Part shown: in pieces, positions 10,801 to 25,198 of the stretch | Position numbering within the stretch: position 1 is the first letter of the stretch | Layout of the letters: the number at the start of each line of letters is the position of its first letter | From: Helicoverpa zea | Taxonomy: Eukaryota > Arthropoda > Insecta > Lepidoptera > Noctuidae | Direction of reading: 5' to 3' | NCBI RefSeq assembly: GCF_022581195.2 | Contig: NC_061463.1 | Span: 6,386,001-6,450,000, forward strand | DNA length: 64,000 nt | The notes under the pieces: generated by a model | What the model was told of the DNA's origin: nothing | Database searches by the model: none | What the model saw: only the letters and a program-made list of their open reading frames with translations | Translations under genes and position numbers: made by a program

Positions 10801-13800
10801 GTAGTTCAATCTATAAAAGGTAAATGTACGGTACAAGGTTTAACTTCAAATAAATAAAACTTGTAGCACTCCGAAAACCAGATAATGATAATAATTTGCA
10901 AGTAAGCAAAAATAATAATTTACAATGCAATTATGCGATGTTAATAACCTACCTAGCAAATAAATAAAACGAGTCGTACACAAACACTGTTAACAGAGTA
11001 ACAGTTTTTGGTAGTACAAACATAAATACATGCAATAATATAGTAGAATTAACCAACAAGTATGATAAACGACCGACGATACTAAAATGTAAAATGGCTG
11101 TTAAATCAAACATTAACCAAACGATCATAGTTACGCTTCTAATTGCTTATTAAAATTAGCGAAATAACCTCAACGAGCGAGTGATCCCTTCCCCTCTTAA
11201 CCTATAAATGGTATCTACATCTGAGGATAAATAATTACGACCTCGACCTTTAGAGAGATCGGCTTTCGAGTCCTCTATCTCAGTCTGGAGTGTTCTCAAG
11301 TTTGCAGGAACCGCACCCGTGATCTGTCAGGTGTAAAACTAACTCGCTTCTACTGCGAATCTTCCTTATTTCCACTCACATTGATAACTCCAATGTATTT
11401 TAGTTTCCAAGCAAATTTTATGCGCTTTATGACTGAATAAGAGAGTTTCTTGAAAGTTGAATGTTTGTTTCAAGAGTTTATTTTTGTACGACATTAGTAA
11501 CAATTAAGCTGTAAAATTGCCAACGCAGTACAATTATTAATTACTTCGTGATAAGAAAGTGTTTATTAGTTCGCTTGAAACTGGAATAAATATGCTTTTA
11601 GCGTTTGAAGTAGAATTTGTAATGCACGTGAAACAATACTTATAGTTTGCAATTATATTTCATGGAAATGCGGTTGCACTGTTAAACCTAGAAACGAATA
11701 TAGGATACTTTTCAGCTATGCTATTGCCCTTGAAAAACATATTATCGCAAATATCTCATAATTTGATCGATACAGTATAATAGAGGTATGTAATGTGATT
11801 AGGCTGAATTATAAGGAAATACAGTTTCATATTATAAGTATTATTGATTCATTTTTGTCTCTCCAACTCCCGGAAATTCTCAGTAATTTAAAAAGACATT
11901 CCCTGGGATATAGCCGTCTAACTTGAGGAAACTTTGCGTAGGTACCGTCGTATCAGTCCTGAATAAACTTACTAATGGAGCTATTTAAGTCCCTTCACGT
12001 ACAGACGCTTGGGGCATACCTCGGAGGCACCGTGAGAGACCGTAACGTCTAACTAGTGGTAACGTGCTACAGGTGGGGAAAGCCGAACGCCTCTACATGT
12101 ATATACGGCCAAGCAGCCAACTTTACGAGTTACACATAAATTTCAATTTTATCGTCCACGCCCGCACTGGAAACTAATGTGTACAGCAGGCATCCCTTGT
12201 TCGGCTCAGTCCACTGAACATTTATAAACATCCGCCGTGGCTGCCCCGACCATCACTCCTTATTAGGATTTATGTGCCAAAATAAAATCAAAATAGTCCC
12301 AGTTCCTTTAAATTATTTCACTTGTTCTTTTTTATGTTTCATTCAAGGATAGTCCAGCGATAAAGCTGAGGTACTGTGACGTGATGACGCGCGCTGCTTG
12401 CCTCACAACATTTCGGTGACATTTTGTAATTAGAACGACGTACTTTGATTGTTATCACGTCTCACACTTTATATTATACGGGACAGATAACTATTAACGA
12501 AATTGCTCCTGACACGAACTTAAGCCGTACAGCGTTGATAAGAAGCGACCTGCGCTAAATTTACTCTGCGAACATTAATTGATGGTACATAGCTGTAGGT
12601 ATTTGATAACACTTTATACAATAAAAAGGACGGAGAGTAATTATCCGCGAAATTTCTAATACTGTTCAAGGCTGATAGAGATTTCTAGAGCAGTTAAGGT
12701 GACTGAAGCATAGGCTCGGAACAATGTTTTAATTTAAACCATAAAGGGTCCGCCGGCGCCCAGAGACGGCTCGCAATTAACGCGATAAAGACATTTTGTA
12801 TCCCTCGAATAGCAGACAAACAAACCCTCGGCTGCCTAAGTAAAATTAATACTGTAAAGGGCATTAACAACGTGGCGCCTTCGTCACGTTTCACTTGCTC
12901 ACTTTTAATTTGCTTTGAATTCCGCCACCCTTCCAACGCGGCCCTTTAAATTCCTAAAAAGTCGTACATTACTCAATCACATCACGGCGGTGATTTCTAA
13001 CTACGCCGAGAGGATGGGTATAAATGACTTCATTAAGTGCCCGCCCCTTTATATCGAGCAAGTCTTAAGGCGCGTAGCTTCGCCCACAAATTGAGTGTTT
13101 ATCGCGCGGCGCGAGCGTCACACGGAGCGCGCTTGTTCACGAGCCAATTTAAACCGTTCCCCAACACTCCCACTAAACAAAGCCTGCTACAAAACAACAA
13201 AATAAAATCACCGTTATGTTCGACATAGACCGTAATACGCTAACAGAAGGGCGTGTTCATAAAAACAGCGAACAGAGCTCCACTTTTACTGACTGATAAT
13301 TGTCACATAAAAGCGCTGTTCTCAAGTGTAAGTATTTGTTTTATATACATTTGAGCATAGAGCGGCCAACAATAAATCTAAAATCAATTTATATATTCTA
13401 AAATATTTTATTGTAAACTAGCCACGCCATGGTATATACAATTAGCTCTACAATAAAAAGTAATTCGTAACAATAGAGTAGTTAGGTAACGCTATTAATA
13501 CGCCAGAAGATGTGCGAAGGAAATGAAAGCTCGAGTAAGCTAATTGCGCGCAATCGGCTGCGAGTAATTGCTAATCTGTCGCCGGCGACAGCGTCGGTTA
13601 TCTTTACTCACATCTAGCGACGGAAACACGCGAGCAAACAGCAACACCAGCCGCGACAACATCCAGCCACGTCTAACACACGCCACATCAAAGCAATTTC
13701 ATTTCCATAGATAACATACTTAAATAAACAAAGATTAAAACAATCTCAGTCGGAATAATTTTCAACGAGGAAACATTAGATCAGAGTTCATTCAATAAAG

Positions 13801-16800
13801 CCTCGTGGTATTGATTTTACGGCTTGCCAGTTATAGATTAATTTATCATAAGACTTGTTTCTATGTCGGAGTAATCAGAATCTTGTTTGATATTTCCATA
13901 TTTTGGTTCTTATTTCGTTAACCGCCATAACACAGTATACAGAACGTTCTCTATATTATGGCTATAACATGCATTTATGTAGTAGGTGCGTTCCGGCGTA
14001 ACCGCTACAGGCTACTACGCACGTAGCCGGCTACGCGAACCGTAGCACTAATTCGTAAATCAAATAGCTACCATTCGTAACGTCAGGCATCAATCAAGAC
14101 TACCAAAATAATCCGACGTATCAAAAATATGTTAACGAAGTCTCAGCTGTAATGCAAATGAAATAAAAATTTGTGAAAATTATCGTAATGTTGACTGGAA
14201 CATTTTAGAAAATTATTTCTGTGAGAGGACAGTCAGTCCCAAGAACGAATACTCTGTAAGCTCGCCTCTCATACTTGGCGCAGCTTCTGCTAAGTTGCGA
14301 GATAATAGTAATAAAATCCTCTAAGCCCGTGAATCTAATTCAACGCTTGGTATAAAAATTGCTCTGACAATGCGACTGTAGAAGGCTCCAGTTAAAGATG
14401 CCATTAAAGAAAAAGCCTGTCACTCTGGGGCGTTTTACATTGCAGAAATCTTTTGTCGCAACACAAAATTATTCATCGCTTTGTAAAACTGCGAAGCTGA
14501 TTTAAATTGAGCCATTCTTGCACTTCAAATATCATTATTTTTGTCCGCGACGAGCGTTCGGGGTGTAAGTGGAATAGAATTGCGTGGCTACTTAGTTTTA
14601 TTGGCAAAATTATGTTGAACTTTACGCTTCAAAACTTTACTGGCTGAAGTACCTGTATTAACGTAGACAGGCATTTTGAAGTGGCATCCAATTTTTTATA
14701 AGTCAAGTGACAGTTTATCAAACAAAATAAATAGTGACTGAAAGTTCCAACGTGATCAATAGGAGTAGTCTGAGCTCTTTGTGCGGTCCTGTAAAGCGCA
14801 AGATATCCATACAGTGGTATGCAGATCTACCGCTGATGTACAGTGTTCAGTGTGCAAACACACTGGCTCAATGACGGCCAAACATCTGCAGCATTATGTT
14901 CGTAGGTGACAGTAAACACATCACGTCATCAACTTATCTACTAATTAAATAGAGTGCAGCTCACTACGATGATTGACAGCTAATTAATTATGTACGATGC
15001 ACCAGACGTGACGAGTGCGATGTACGACAGTCAGTGCAACTTTACACAAGTATGCTTAAACTGCTCACTGCAGTAAAATATTAATAAAAAGAACTTTCAA
15101 GTACTTCATACATTGTTGAACATGAAACCAACTTAAATGAAAATGTAAAAATTAAATACCTTCATTTTCTTACTCTCGTATTTTACCTTTTTGTGTCTAC
15201 TTAAAATGGTTATAAAAAAGACAAAGTATTTCGAATTTATAATGGAGGCTTTTAAGTTTTGTTTCCAGTGTTGATATTTGATTTTCAATTTTCACTGAAT
15301 GATGTCACAAGTTTGCTTTTTCTTTGTTCACGTTACATAAAAACAAAGTAGGCCGCTAAAATGACGGAGCAAAGAGATGGTAATTAAACCTCTTTACGAG
15401 CCCTCCTCGTTTGTCCGTGCCGACCTCTCGCTCGGGTCCAATTTGGCGGAATGAGCGACATAACATCTGGCTCTGTGGTCTTGAGTTTTTTAACTGGATA
15501 CGTGCTCTTTTGACACACGGCCATATAATCGATTTCCATTTTATGTCTTCTAATTCATTGTAGAAGATTTCCTAGACAAACTTGATTTATAGTGAACACT
15601 TTTCTGAACAATCATTTCAATATGAACCGATTTCACACAATAACAGAAACGCAAACAGATGAAATTCCAAAAGGCACTTTAAATGTAAATAACAAATACA
15701 AATATGCAGTTAAATTAAAACTTGCAGCCGTGAACTAGGAATATACACTCAGCACTTTTAAAATACCGTTAAAAGTTTTCCCAATACTCTGTTTATTTCT
15801 GAGATAGTTTCCAAACTATCAGTAGATAAAGTTGGAGGAGTCAGTGAGGCGTATAAGTGTTCACTTAGTACTCCTAACTATGTATAATTACGTCTTCTAG
15901 TTGCCGTCATACGCCTGAGGCTCGGTTATAGCAAGTTGCCGGAGTTAAGCCTGTGTCACATATATTGCAAGTCGGATCAAAGATCAGCGGCAATATGTGG
16001 CCAAGTGTGGAAACTTTGGTGGACGATAGAGGATCCAAGTCACGCGTGCGCCAGTTTGTCGTCATTCATCGAAACAAATACAATACAGCGCCGACCGCGC
16101 GTTCGCAGAACTCGCCGCCGCATCGCTAACGACTCGCATTCTATGTAACAAAGGCTTTACTTATAGATACGTAGATATGTATCCCCATGACGTGCTTCGA
16201 ATACTACAATATTATAGTGACAGGATTGGTATTCCCAGTTATTGCGGCCCTGGCATTCGTCCTTTGTTCATGATAATTCTCGGCGAGGGGAAGCTATTAG
16301 AGATGACGTCAGACAGTTACATAGCTATTATAAAATGACCCTGGCAGGCTGTTTCATAAAAAAAGATACTCGTGTTTTACCCTCGTTTGTAGCTTATTGT
16401 AACGTAACGTGTTTCCAAAAATACTTTATACATTTACATGACAAAATCAGTAAACTCTCTAACACGTAATGTAACATACATAATTCGCTGGAACTAGCCA
16501 GAACACAATACAATTGTATCGAATTCATTTCAATAACGCTATGGCCATCGACACTAGGTGTTGTACAATATATTATGAGAGCCATTAATATCCGGAGGGG
16601 ACGGTGAAGGAATACTAATCCAGTGAAAGCCTCGAAAGTAAATCGTAGGGCCTTCCGCCGAATATCGCCCCACTTAGTAGTGACGTGTTCCCCAAGCCAC
16701 TATGAATAACTGTCACTACACTAACTCACTGAGAGCAACATGGCCTGCTGCCGTCAAAATTTGCATTCTTTTCATCTAGTTTATCATTTAAAATGGTCGC

Positions 16801-18436
16801 TAAAATTATTTTAATTGTTCGCTTTTCATGAAACTTTCGTGTCATTACATATATTTAGTGTTCAATTTTCTTTCATCAGTCCCACATTTAAATGTCTACC
16901 TAATGTCAAAATATCGGGAGTTAACTCGATATATGTGCAAAACGAAATCATATTTCCTCAATCCGATTTCTATGTAGAACGATATTGGTTTTCGAGATTT
17001 TAGGTTCATCCCGATGGAATGTACACTCAACATTGACAACAATGACCTTTTGCTGCTGTTTATCTCGAGATGAAATTAGAAAATAATATTTCTCTGTGGT
17101 GTGAAGTATACAAAGAGCCTTGGTACACGGAGAATAATTTCCGGGCATCAGTGGCATCCACTCAAAGCTGTAAATTACGAAGGAAAGTCTCCCACTCTTG
17201 TGGTAGATATAATAATCGTGGCCATGACACCACATAATGATCTGATGCCTCAGCGCGGTAATGGTCCGCTTACGTCGTGACATCCTTCCATTATTATGTT
17301 ACTGATATCCTTTGTTCATACGCACAGTTAGATTAATGTCTGTCGGCGTCGCTGAATAACTTTACCCATGTATAAAGCGTAAAAACCAAACGTATAAAGA
17401 ATAATGCTGATCTAATAAACGTTAACGACCTGTGTACACGCTCACATTCGTGTTATAATCGACACGTAGTTAGAAGTTAATAAACGTAAAATAATATTAT
17501 CACAACGAGTATCACGCGATTTTGGTGTATAAACACCGAGAAAATGTCACTCGGTATGCAAAGTAGAACAATTTCTTAAAAAATACGTAGCCAACATAAT
17601 TTATGAACATACTCGTGCTTCTATACAGATAGTGGCACGTGTGAAGGAAAAACAGGTAAATTTACCCGTTTCCCTTCCCGTTTACTGGTGTGCGGCGGAG
17701 GCGACGAGACGACGACACGTCGATACCACGCCCGCCGCATCAAAATACAACACGCCCGCTTTAAAAATATTTGTATACCCTTTCATATTGCGTTCACTTG
17801 GAAAAATATATACTAGTGGCACTTGCGCGCAGTCTAGCACCGAGCGGCGAGCACGCCTGGACGCAAACCTTTCAAGCTATAAACGATTTTGCTGGCTATT
17901 TCTACTCGTGGAATAATAAAGCAGATTGAAATACCTAACAGTTTCTATGAAACGCTTTTTCATCCTTTTTATATTTTTATTTTATTTTACTTTCATCCGA
18001 TAAAATATGAATTACTAGAATTTCACCATAGTTTATAGAAATAAATATTTTCTAAATAACTGGTTCTTGAAACTAAAACAAGGTACTACGTATAAACCTC
18101 TCTGCTAATGAATTTATGTAGCGGAATAAAAATGTTAAGGGATTTAAGTTCCCTCTGCTGAGGAACTGGGCTAAGTGTTTATTAAAGGATGCAATCAATG
18201 AGCTGCAATTCCAGTGAGAAAGTCAAGTTGATTATTTACTGTTTTAGTTAAGCTTACCTTAACAAAAGAGTTGAATTAACTAAATCAAAAACAAATTAAC
18301 AATTGAATACAAACCTGTCTGCTTCCCAATGATTCGTATTAAAATGTGATTCGGTAAATCCAAACATCATTAACGAATCGATATATTGGCAAATAAGCAC
18401 ATAAGCGTCACGAGTGTAACAAGTTAATTAAATCGG
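7845..18436. other. AT-rich non-coding stretch of about 10.6 kb
   Basis: No coding exon, RNA gene or complete transposable element is recognised. Open frames here (for example 9280-9534 and 17632-17916) lack a domain, codon bias or splice sites. Mildly GC-rich stretches at 9360-9500, 13040-13160 and 16020-16140 stand out only weakly. The GCTACG motif cluster near 14.0 kb is listed separately. The whole stretch fits an intron or intergenic DNA. Confidence 0.55.
13990..14048. repeat. Cluster of GCTACG/CGTAGC motifs with 14-bp palindrome
   Basis: Within about 60 bp, GCTAC and GTAGC words recur in both orientations, including the perfect 14-bp palindrome CGTAGCCGGCTACG. A similar cluster occurs about 20 kb away (33830-33915). 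The two share motif composition but do not align as one long repeat. Function is unknown. Confidence 0.5.
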
Positions 18437-18519
18437 ATGGGGCGTCGGTACCGCGCGGGTCCGCACCGCAACACGCGCAACCCGTGACGACGCGCGACTC
18501 GCCGCGACGCGCGACTCCA
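18437..18519. other. GC-rich patch in AT-rich background
   Basis: An abrupt CpG-rich block in AT-rich surroundings. It contains a 13-bp direct repeat, CGACGCGCGACTC, at 18488-18500 and 18505-18517 (17-bp period). No ORF or splice site supports an exon. It could be a regulatory element, part of an untranslated exon or a repeat remnant. Confidence 0.4.
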
Positions 18520-21500
18520 AGGCACATATTAACTTTGCTGACAGATTTCACGCCCGCACCCAAAATATCTCTGTTTTAACAGTAATTTGCCACTGCTCGT
18601 GGGATGCCTAACATCCGACCCCACGCCGAAGGAAATTAAATTTTAAAGCTATCCAAAAATATACGGGAGCAAGGTATGCCCCGCGGCTTCGCGATATTAT
18701 GCATAACACTCATAAAAACTCGTATTACTCATGATGATGTAGATTTTCGGGAAGTGAATTAATAAAGTAGGCTGTTTATGAGTTTCCTGTATTATTATTA
18801 TTATATGCTATAAACGTCTGAACCTTAAATCTTATAGGGTTTTTTACTTATTTATTCTACACATTAATTTCCTTCTGCTTCTATGTGATTTGGTTACACT
18901 TCTTAAGTTTCAAAAAATCTAAATTAACAATAACTACAGCTTTATAGATGCAGCACATAAGCACTGTTTTCAATTCTAGATAGTAACTGATACAGTAAAA
19001 AACAATGCTTGCCTTTTTAAAAATAGAAACACAGAAAGTGCTCCCAAATAAATAATTTCATTTCAATACAAGTGCCAAATACTACACAGTTCACATAACA
19101 TATAACGTTCATATCGGAACTTTTAGCGCATTCAATATCGTTCAAAAAATCCAAACGATAAAAGCAGCATGAAAATTCAACGTACAAATGCGAACAGCTA
19201 ACTTTTATTCCATCTACCTTCGTCAGCTAACCCGAATAGTAATAACGAACAGCGCTAAAACTCAAATGAAACCCGTGTTATAATTTGGACTTTTAATATG
19301 CATTATTTGAGATAGCGAAATGCTCAGCCATAACTCCAGGTTCATTCAACTGCAAACTGGGATTGCTGTTATTAAAACAAATAAACATAAGGTCGTTATT
19401 AGTGCGAGGGTGCCTGGTGGGAGGAGACGTGAGTAAGAGCACAATGTGGAGATGTCAAGCAAATATACTTGCAGTGCATAATGACAGGGCGAAACTTCAT
19501 GACGCGGCCGCGCCAGCTCGCCGATATGACTTGTGTACCAAACTTACACATTGCACGTCTATTAGCTGATATTTATGTTTTAATGTGACCCGCCGCACTC
19601 AGGTTTGTGCACTCAGCCGATATGAAACTTGGAAAATACGGCCGACGAAAACTTGTGCAGATGTCGCTTGCAACGATAAACGACTCAAAATTGGATCGGT
19701 AGCCATGCACGAGACAACTCAATATAAAGGCACATAACATAAATGTTATACTACTCTAAATAACAATAGAAATTATAATAATGTTTTCCTGTAAATCAAT
19801 AGGCTGTTTCGAGACGATTACACAACGCAAACAATGTTCGTGTCTTTATTAAATTCAGGTAGGTGAGGACGAGGGCGGGCTGAGCGCGGACAGTGTAGTC
19901 CCGGCTTATTTCTATTACTAATATAATGAAACCGGGACAAACATGTCGGTACTAGCGAGCTGGCCACGTCATTGTAACTGACATTATTGTAACGCGTATC
20001 TGTACCTGCTACTCGGCTAAAATGCTACTGATAAACTTTTTAATACGTTTTCAGAATTTTAACACGAAAGTAGGTGGTAGGATAGCTTGTTTCTGTGAAG
20101 CACCCTTTTAGGAACTTTGGGTTATATTACTGGAGAGAATAGGTTTGGCGTCGTGTTTAATCAGCATTAAAGATTTTTATAAAAATTGTGGGTTTTGAAA
20201 TAGGCGCTCATCGGAAACATGTTGGTTAAATAAATACCACATTACATATACGACCGAAAATGTGAAGATGAAATCTATAATTTTAATTAAATTTTAAATC
20301 ATATACAGTGCTGAAAAGCAATGTATGTATCTACATATATTCAGGCCCGAGTTTAAAACTGATCAACACGAAATGCGGGACTCGCAAAATTTCAATGATC
20401 AATAATAATTATCTCAACATAGCCGAGAGATAATTACTCGCTGGAAATAATTTGTGAAAGTTGTATGTTTTGTGCGGGTGCAGCCAGGTGATATTAATTT
20501 TGTTAATTAACGAACGAATGTTATGTACAACATATCATTTAGACGTCATGTGTGTCTAATCCACTGAGTAAGTAAACTTTTTTGTGATTTAGAATTGCTG
20601 ATTGAATTTTACGAATTTTACGCTTTTTGATTAAACTGTTTGGATGTGACGATGTAATTCGACGACTGCACGTATTGCACTGCGCTGTGTCTGTGTGAGT
20701 TGTGAACATGTGTGTGTGCACTACCTGACGGTTATTGATTAATATCATAACTTGTGACGTGCACTGAACTCGCTGTCGTCAAACAAAATTGACAAAATAC
20801 TGAGTTAGGAAGCGTTTATGGAACAACCGGATATTGGATATTTGTTTTCATGTATTTTAAACATACTGGTTTTATCGAAGGTTCTTCCTGACTGGATTTT
20901 TTACGGTGGGATAAAAAACGAGATAACACTTCAAGTAATAATGTGCAAAGTCGACATATTGTACGTACTTATCCTAAGAGAAAGGAAAACCTAAAAACAA
21001 TGATGTACATACTTTACCCATAAAATTATACGAAACGAATATGAGTTTATATTCTTTTACTCAAAAATTCCATTCAAATTATATGATAAATGAATTTATA
21101 CGATTCCCATTAATATTTAATGATTATGAAGAGGATAACAGAAATGTTTAAATTAAACATTAACATGACGAGGCATATTTTTGCGCTTTATCCTCCTAAA
21201 ACACGGAAGCCTGAAAATTAAAAGAAATTTGAATAAGCGCCTACTTTTTTGCGGACCTTATTCAAGTTACGTCAAAGATACAACTCTTTGGCTTTGGCAA
21301 GCAGAGGCTGTACACCATTCATTATATCAAGCCTCAAAGTCTTGGCAAAACTTTAAAACACGAAACTCGAGCTTCGCAAAGGAATCATATTTCTTATCAC
21401 AAGTAATCATAAAATAAAGTAATATTATGAAAACAAAGTTTGCGTCGGCAAAGAAAGCTCAGAAAAAGGCTTATCCAATTAATAACTGGAAAAGTTTGCG

Positions 21501-23429
21501 TTTGTGTCCACCTTTATTAACATGACTGTAAATAAAGAGAGAAACGCGGCTGTATGAAAATCATTATATAAAGCATTGTTCATCGAACGCGGATATGTAG
21601 ATACTAGATAGTTGTAATAAATACATACATAGCATGGCGTTAGCTTGGGAACGAATTCCTCAGAGAGCCACTAGTTTGTATTAAGTTGGATAAAGGCGAC
21701 GTAATTTGTTAAAACATAAGTTACGCCGTATAGTCGTGTGTAATCATTGTTAGTTTGCGAATGTAGTGGCATGCGAGACGGCAAGAGGGGGCGAAGAGGG
21801 AGGGTGGCCTCTTGTGTCGCTCAATGAAGTCAAACTGTGACACACTCGAGTCTGCTGACTGCCTCGTACGTACGAGTACGTCGCAATTAAGAGACGGCAA
21901 GCCCGCAAAACGACCGCAATGTTATCTGACACATACTTGACAAAATTAAAGCTTGCCAGTGACACAGATTTGTTGCGTGTCGTCACAGAAACAGCCATGA
22001 TGCGACTAGAGCACGCCGGAATGGCTTCAACATGACCTAATTACTAGTTGGAATTCGTTGATACACGTTTTACGTCAAAAGTCCACAGGCGTATTACTCG
22101 TACAACTTACGAACAAAGTGAAAACGTGTTCAATAAGTCACTGTTTCTATTTTCTGTAGGGAAGGGACGATATTAGTTACACAATATCGCAATACAAGGA
22201 GTTATGAACTTGAAAAAAGTGAATTTTCTCAGTTGTGTGGAATGTCTGTGGCCCAGCGAATCGTAGCATTGTTTTATACACTGCATAGCTTACGGCCTCG
22301 ACCGCGTTTCGTGACGTGACTATAAATAAACGGTAAAAGCTTTTGACATGATATATGGCACCGCCAAATATACCTCGTTTAAACGCAATTAAAAATAAGG
22401 TGTCAATAAGACACCAGTTATAGGGCCCTTTTCATGGAAAAGCATTAAGCATAAAATAAAAGATATGGAAGAGCGGTCACTGGTCGAGTTTCCATTAATA
22501 TAAATGATGGACTCTTTCCTGCAGCACAAGTTAAGTTCCATGTAATATTAAGCACAAAGGCTGAATAAAGCGGTACTGATTTATACGCTTTCTTAATATT
22601 ATATTAAGATATTAGAGAAAAGAACCTTTTTCCTTATCCAGTGAAATGGAAGTTTGTAGGTAAGATCTTTAAGGGGAGCGCAGTGAGTGATACTTGCGTC
22701 GGTTTATCGCTAGAAATTCAGCATAATCTTTAAGACTCGGCTTTACTGTAACAAAGACGTCGTTTCCGCTGCAGATTATACGCTCTTCTGCTCCACTTAG
22801 TACTTGCCATATACAGCGAATGTTATTTACCGTCTTACACATCTACATGTATCTCTTTATACACAGACAGGTAGCAGCCTCATGAGATTACCCGTATCCA
22901 GAAAATCGAGAACACAGATGAAGTAGATAGTCTTAAATGTCAACGTCGACATCATAGTAATTCAATATCAGCGCAAATTAAATAAATCACCATAAATAAT
23001 AATAACATTTAAGTGACCTTTTCCAGAGATATTTTAAATATAAATTGAAGGCACAAAACCAATTTTAAAGGCGCCTGGCAAATTGAAACTATGAAAATTG
23101 ATAAATCAAATGAATTAAGTCGCCCTTTGAAGCAGAACCAATCTCAATGATATTGGACTCCACGAGATGTTTATTGTACCTTTGTTACTGATTTTATTAG
23201 AAATAAAACATTGTTAATACGTTATTTGACAATGTATTTAGGAATGTTTTATTATTGGATTTACTATGATTTGAAAACCCGATGGCTCTATGCCAGGGCA
23301 GTAGGTAACTGATAAAAGAGCCTGAATTTGAAAACCATTACAAACTTGGAGATCAGCCATTTTAATTGTGGTCTGATGGCAGTCATGTCAGATATTGTAC
23401 AGGTTTCCTAAGCTACCTAACTACATATT
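18520..23429. other. AT-rich non-coding stretch
   Basis: No gene, complete transposable element or long tandem repeat is seen. Short open frames (for example 21181-21417 plus, 21750-21998 minus) have no recognisable product. A palindromic TACGTACGAGTACGT-like word lies near 21865. The stretch ends at the target site of the LTR element. Confidence 0.55.
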
Positions 23430-23433
23430 TATA

Positions 23434-23745
23434 TGTCGGCGCGTTGATAACATTAAAATTATGAGCGGGTAACCCCGAATAGAGTAGTAAGTGTCACGAC
23501 GAGTGATGGCAGCAGTCATTCTGGTGACAGGTGCCAACTGAATTGTGCACATACTAACCTATTGGCTCGAAATCTCATTCCATCTTACTGATTGTGTGTG
23601 ATTGTGAATAAAATGGTGAGGAAACCAAATAATGGAACGGTGGACTACACAAGCGTGCCTTTATTTTTGAATTCCGGTCGTTACAACGCCCGAGATGCAA
23701 CGTGATAGCCATGACCGCCGCGAGGCTCCTTCTGACGCTCCCACA
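23434..23745 (+). repeat. 5' LTR (312 bp)
   Basis: By direct reading it is identical to 25199-25510. It starts TGT and ends ACA. A polyadenylation signal AATAAA lies at 23607-23612. The U3/R/U5 limits cannot be fixed by eye. Confidence 0.9.
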
Positions 23746-23764
23746 TCAGAAGTGGGATGCAATC
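23746..23764 (+). other. Primer-binding region resembling tRNA-Leu complement
   Basis: The bases directly after the 5' LTR begin TCAGAAGTGGGAT, which resembles the reverse complement of the T-arm and acceptor end of insect tRNA-Leu (remembered as TGTCAGAAGTGGGATTCG). The match starts inside the tRNA end without the usual TGG that pairs with CCA. The following bases (AATCCGAATGCCCAC) diverge from tRNA. Leucine priming is inferred from memory. Confidence 0.5.
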
Positions 23765-23839
23765 CGAATGCCCACATGTGTTAAGGATTGCCCTGCTACG
23801 TGTTCAAAAGAGTGAAAACGCTAGTAGCGAAAAAAAAAA

Positions 23840-24296
23840 ATGATGTCTGATACGATACTGCTATCACAAGGAAGAATTCTGTGTGGAAAACATCTCGTAC
23901 TGCAAAATGATGTTCATGGAGCTGTCTATGTAGAACAAGAAGGTTGTGAACAGATTGGTTTCGGGAGAATTTGCCACGTGAAGATAAACTTCATGTTTTG
24001 CAATCCTTATAGTGCCAAATAATTACAAAATAAAAAAAAATGGAACGTCAATTATTTACAATGGAGTTTTTAGAAGAAGATTTATTAAGAATTTCAGGGA
24101 AGGCACAACTATGGTAACCACGGTTATGGTAATGGTATCGGTTTCAATTTTTACAAGTCAAGCTATTTATCGAAGGTATGCTCGAAAATTAACCGATTTT
24201 TTCTCATTTTCATATTTCAACAATGGTGATTATTGTGCAATATGGCGACAAAATTACGATCGCGAATGGAGCATCTCAGCAGACTGCGGAGCTTGA
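23840..24296 (+). other. LTR element interior with short, unrecognised frames
   Basis: After a run of A at 23830-23840 there is a 60-codon ATG frame (23840-24022) and an overlapping frame (24012-24296, 94 codons). Neither shows a CCHC knuckle, protease DTG, reverse transcriptase YxDD or integrase motif. They may be degraded gag-region or captured sequence. I do not call them genes. Confidence 0.4.
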
Positions 24297-24637
24297 CGTG
24301 TCGTGAGTTCAGTGTCGGTGCTCGTGCATCTCCGTGGTGTCTGCGAACGTAAAGCCGCTGTACTGCGCGCCATAGCGATGTGCGCATCGTCATGCGCGTT
24401 GAGTGGAAACCCGGTGAGACCGATCCATTTTTGCTGTATGTTGAGGTTGTTTGTCAAACGACATTTATAAACTTGAGAGGCAGTTTCAGTCTCGTTAAAA
24501 ATTAAAACCTCAAGTTAGAATATTTCCGTTTTTGCGTCATTGATTGATTGAATGTGCATCAGACTATAGATTTTTGGTAACATTTGGCGCTAAGTTGTAC
24601 CAATGACGGATACCGGGGTGACTATGAAAAGACTCGT

Positions 24638-25017
24638 TAGCCTGCGTGGCAACGACTAGCCTGTGTGGCAACGACTAGCCTGTGTGGCAATAACTGGCCT
24701 GTGTGGCAACGACTAGCCTGTGTGGCAATAACTAGCCTGTGTGGCAACGACTAGCCTGTGTGGCAATGACTAGCCTGTGTGGCAATAACTAGCCTGTGTG
24801 GCAACGACTAGCCTGTGTGGCAATAAGTAGCCTGTGTGGAAATGACTAGCCTGTGTGGCAATAACTAGCCTGTGTGGCAACGACTAGCCTGTGTGGCAAT
24901 AAGTAGCCTGTGTGGAAATGACTAGCCTGCGTGGCAATGAGTATCTTGCATGGCAATGATTCGCCTCTGTGGCAATGACTAACCTGTGTGGCAGCAAATG
25001 GCCCGTGTGGCATTGAC
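24638..25017 (+). repeat. 19-bp minisatellite, exactly 20 units, inside LTR element
   Basis: The consensus unit is TAGCCTGTGTGGCAACGAC; 380 bp equals 20 units with no length change. Units differ mainly at their last five bases (ACGAC, ATAAC, ATGAC, ATAAG). Units 8-11 (24771-24846) are repeated exactly as units 12-15 (24847-24922), a 76-bp higher-order repeat. Units 16-20 are progressively divergent. Because 19 is not a multiple of three, the array cannot encode a simple one-unit peptide repeat. Confidence 0.95.
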
Positions 25018-25198
25018 TTACGGAAATGTGTGACTTTAGGGAAACATTTTGTTTCGTTTGGACTTCAAATTGGTAACCACTGTAAGTTGTTGTACAACAT
25101 GAGCAAAGGGAGTTATATGAGGGGTCAGGGTGACCGAACGGAGTAGACTGTAAGGTGAAACGGTACACACGAGGAGGTCTGATAATGCAGGACGGCCG

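Noticed and set aside
24638..25017. CRISPR-like array
   Set aside because: Units are contiguous 19-mers without spacers, in a eukaryotic LTR element; this is a minisatellite.
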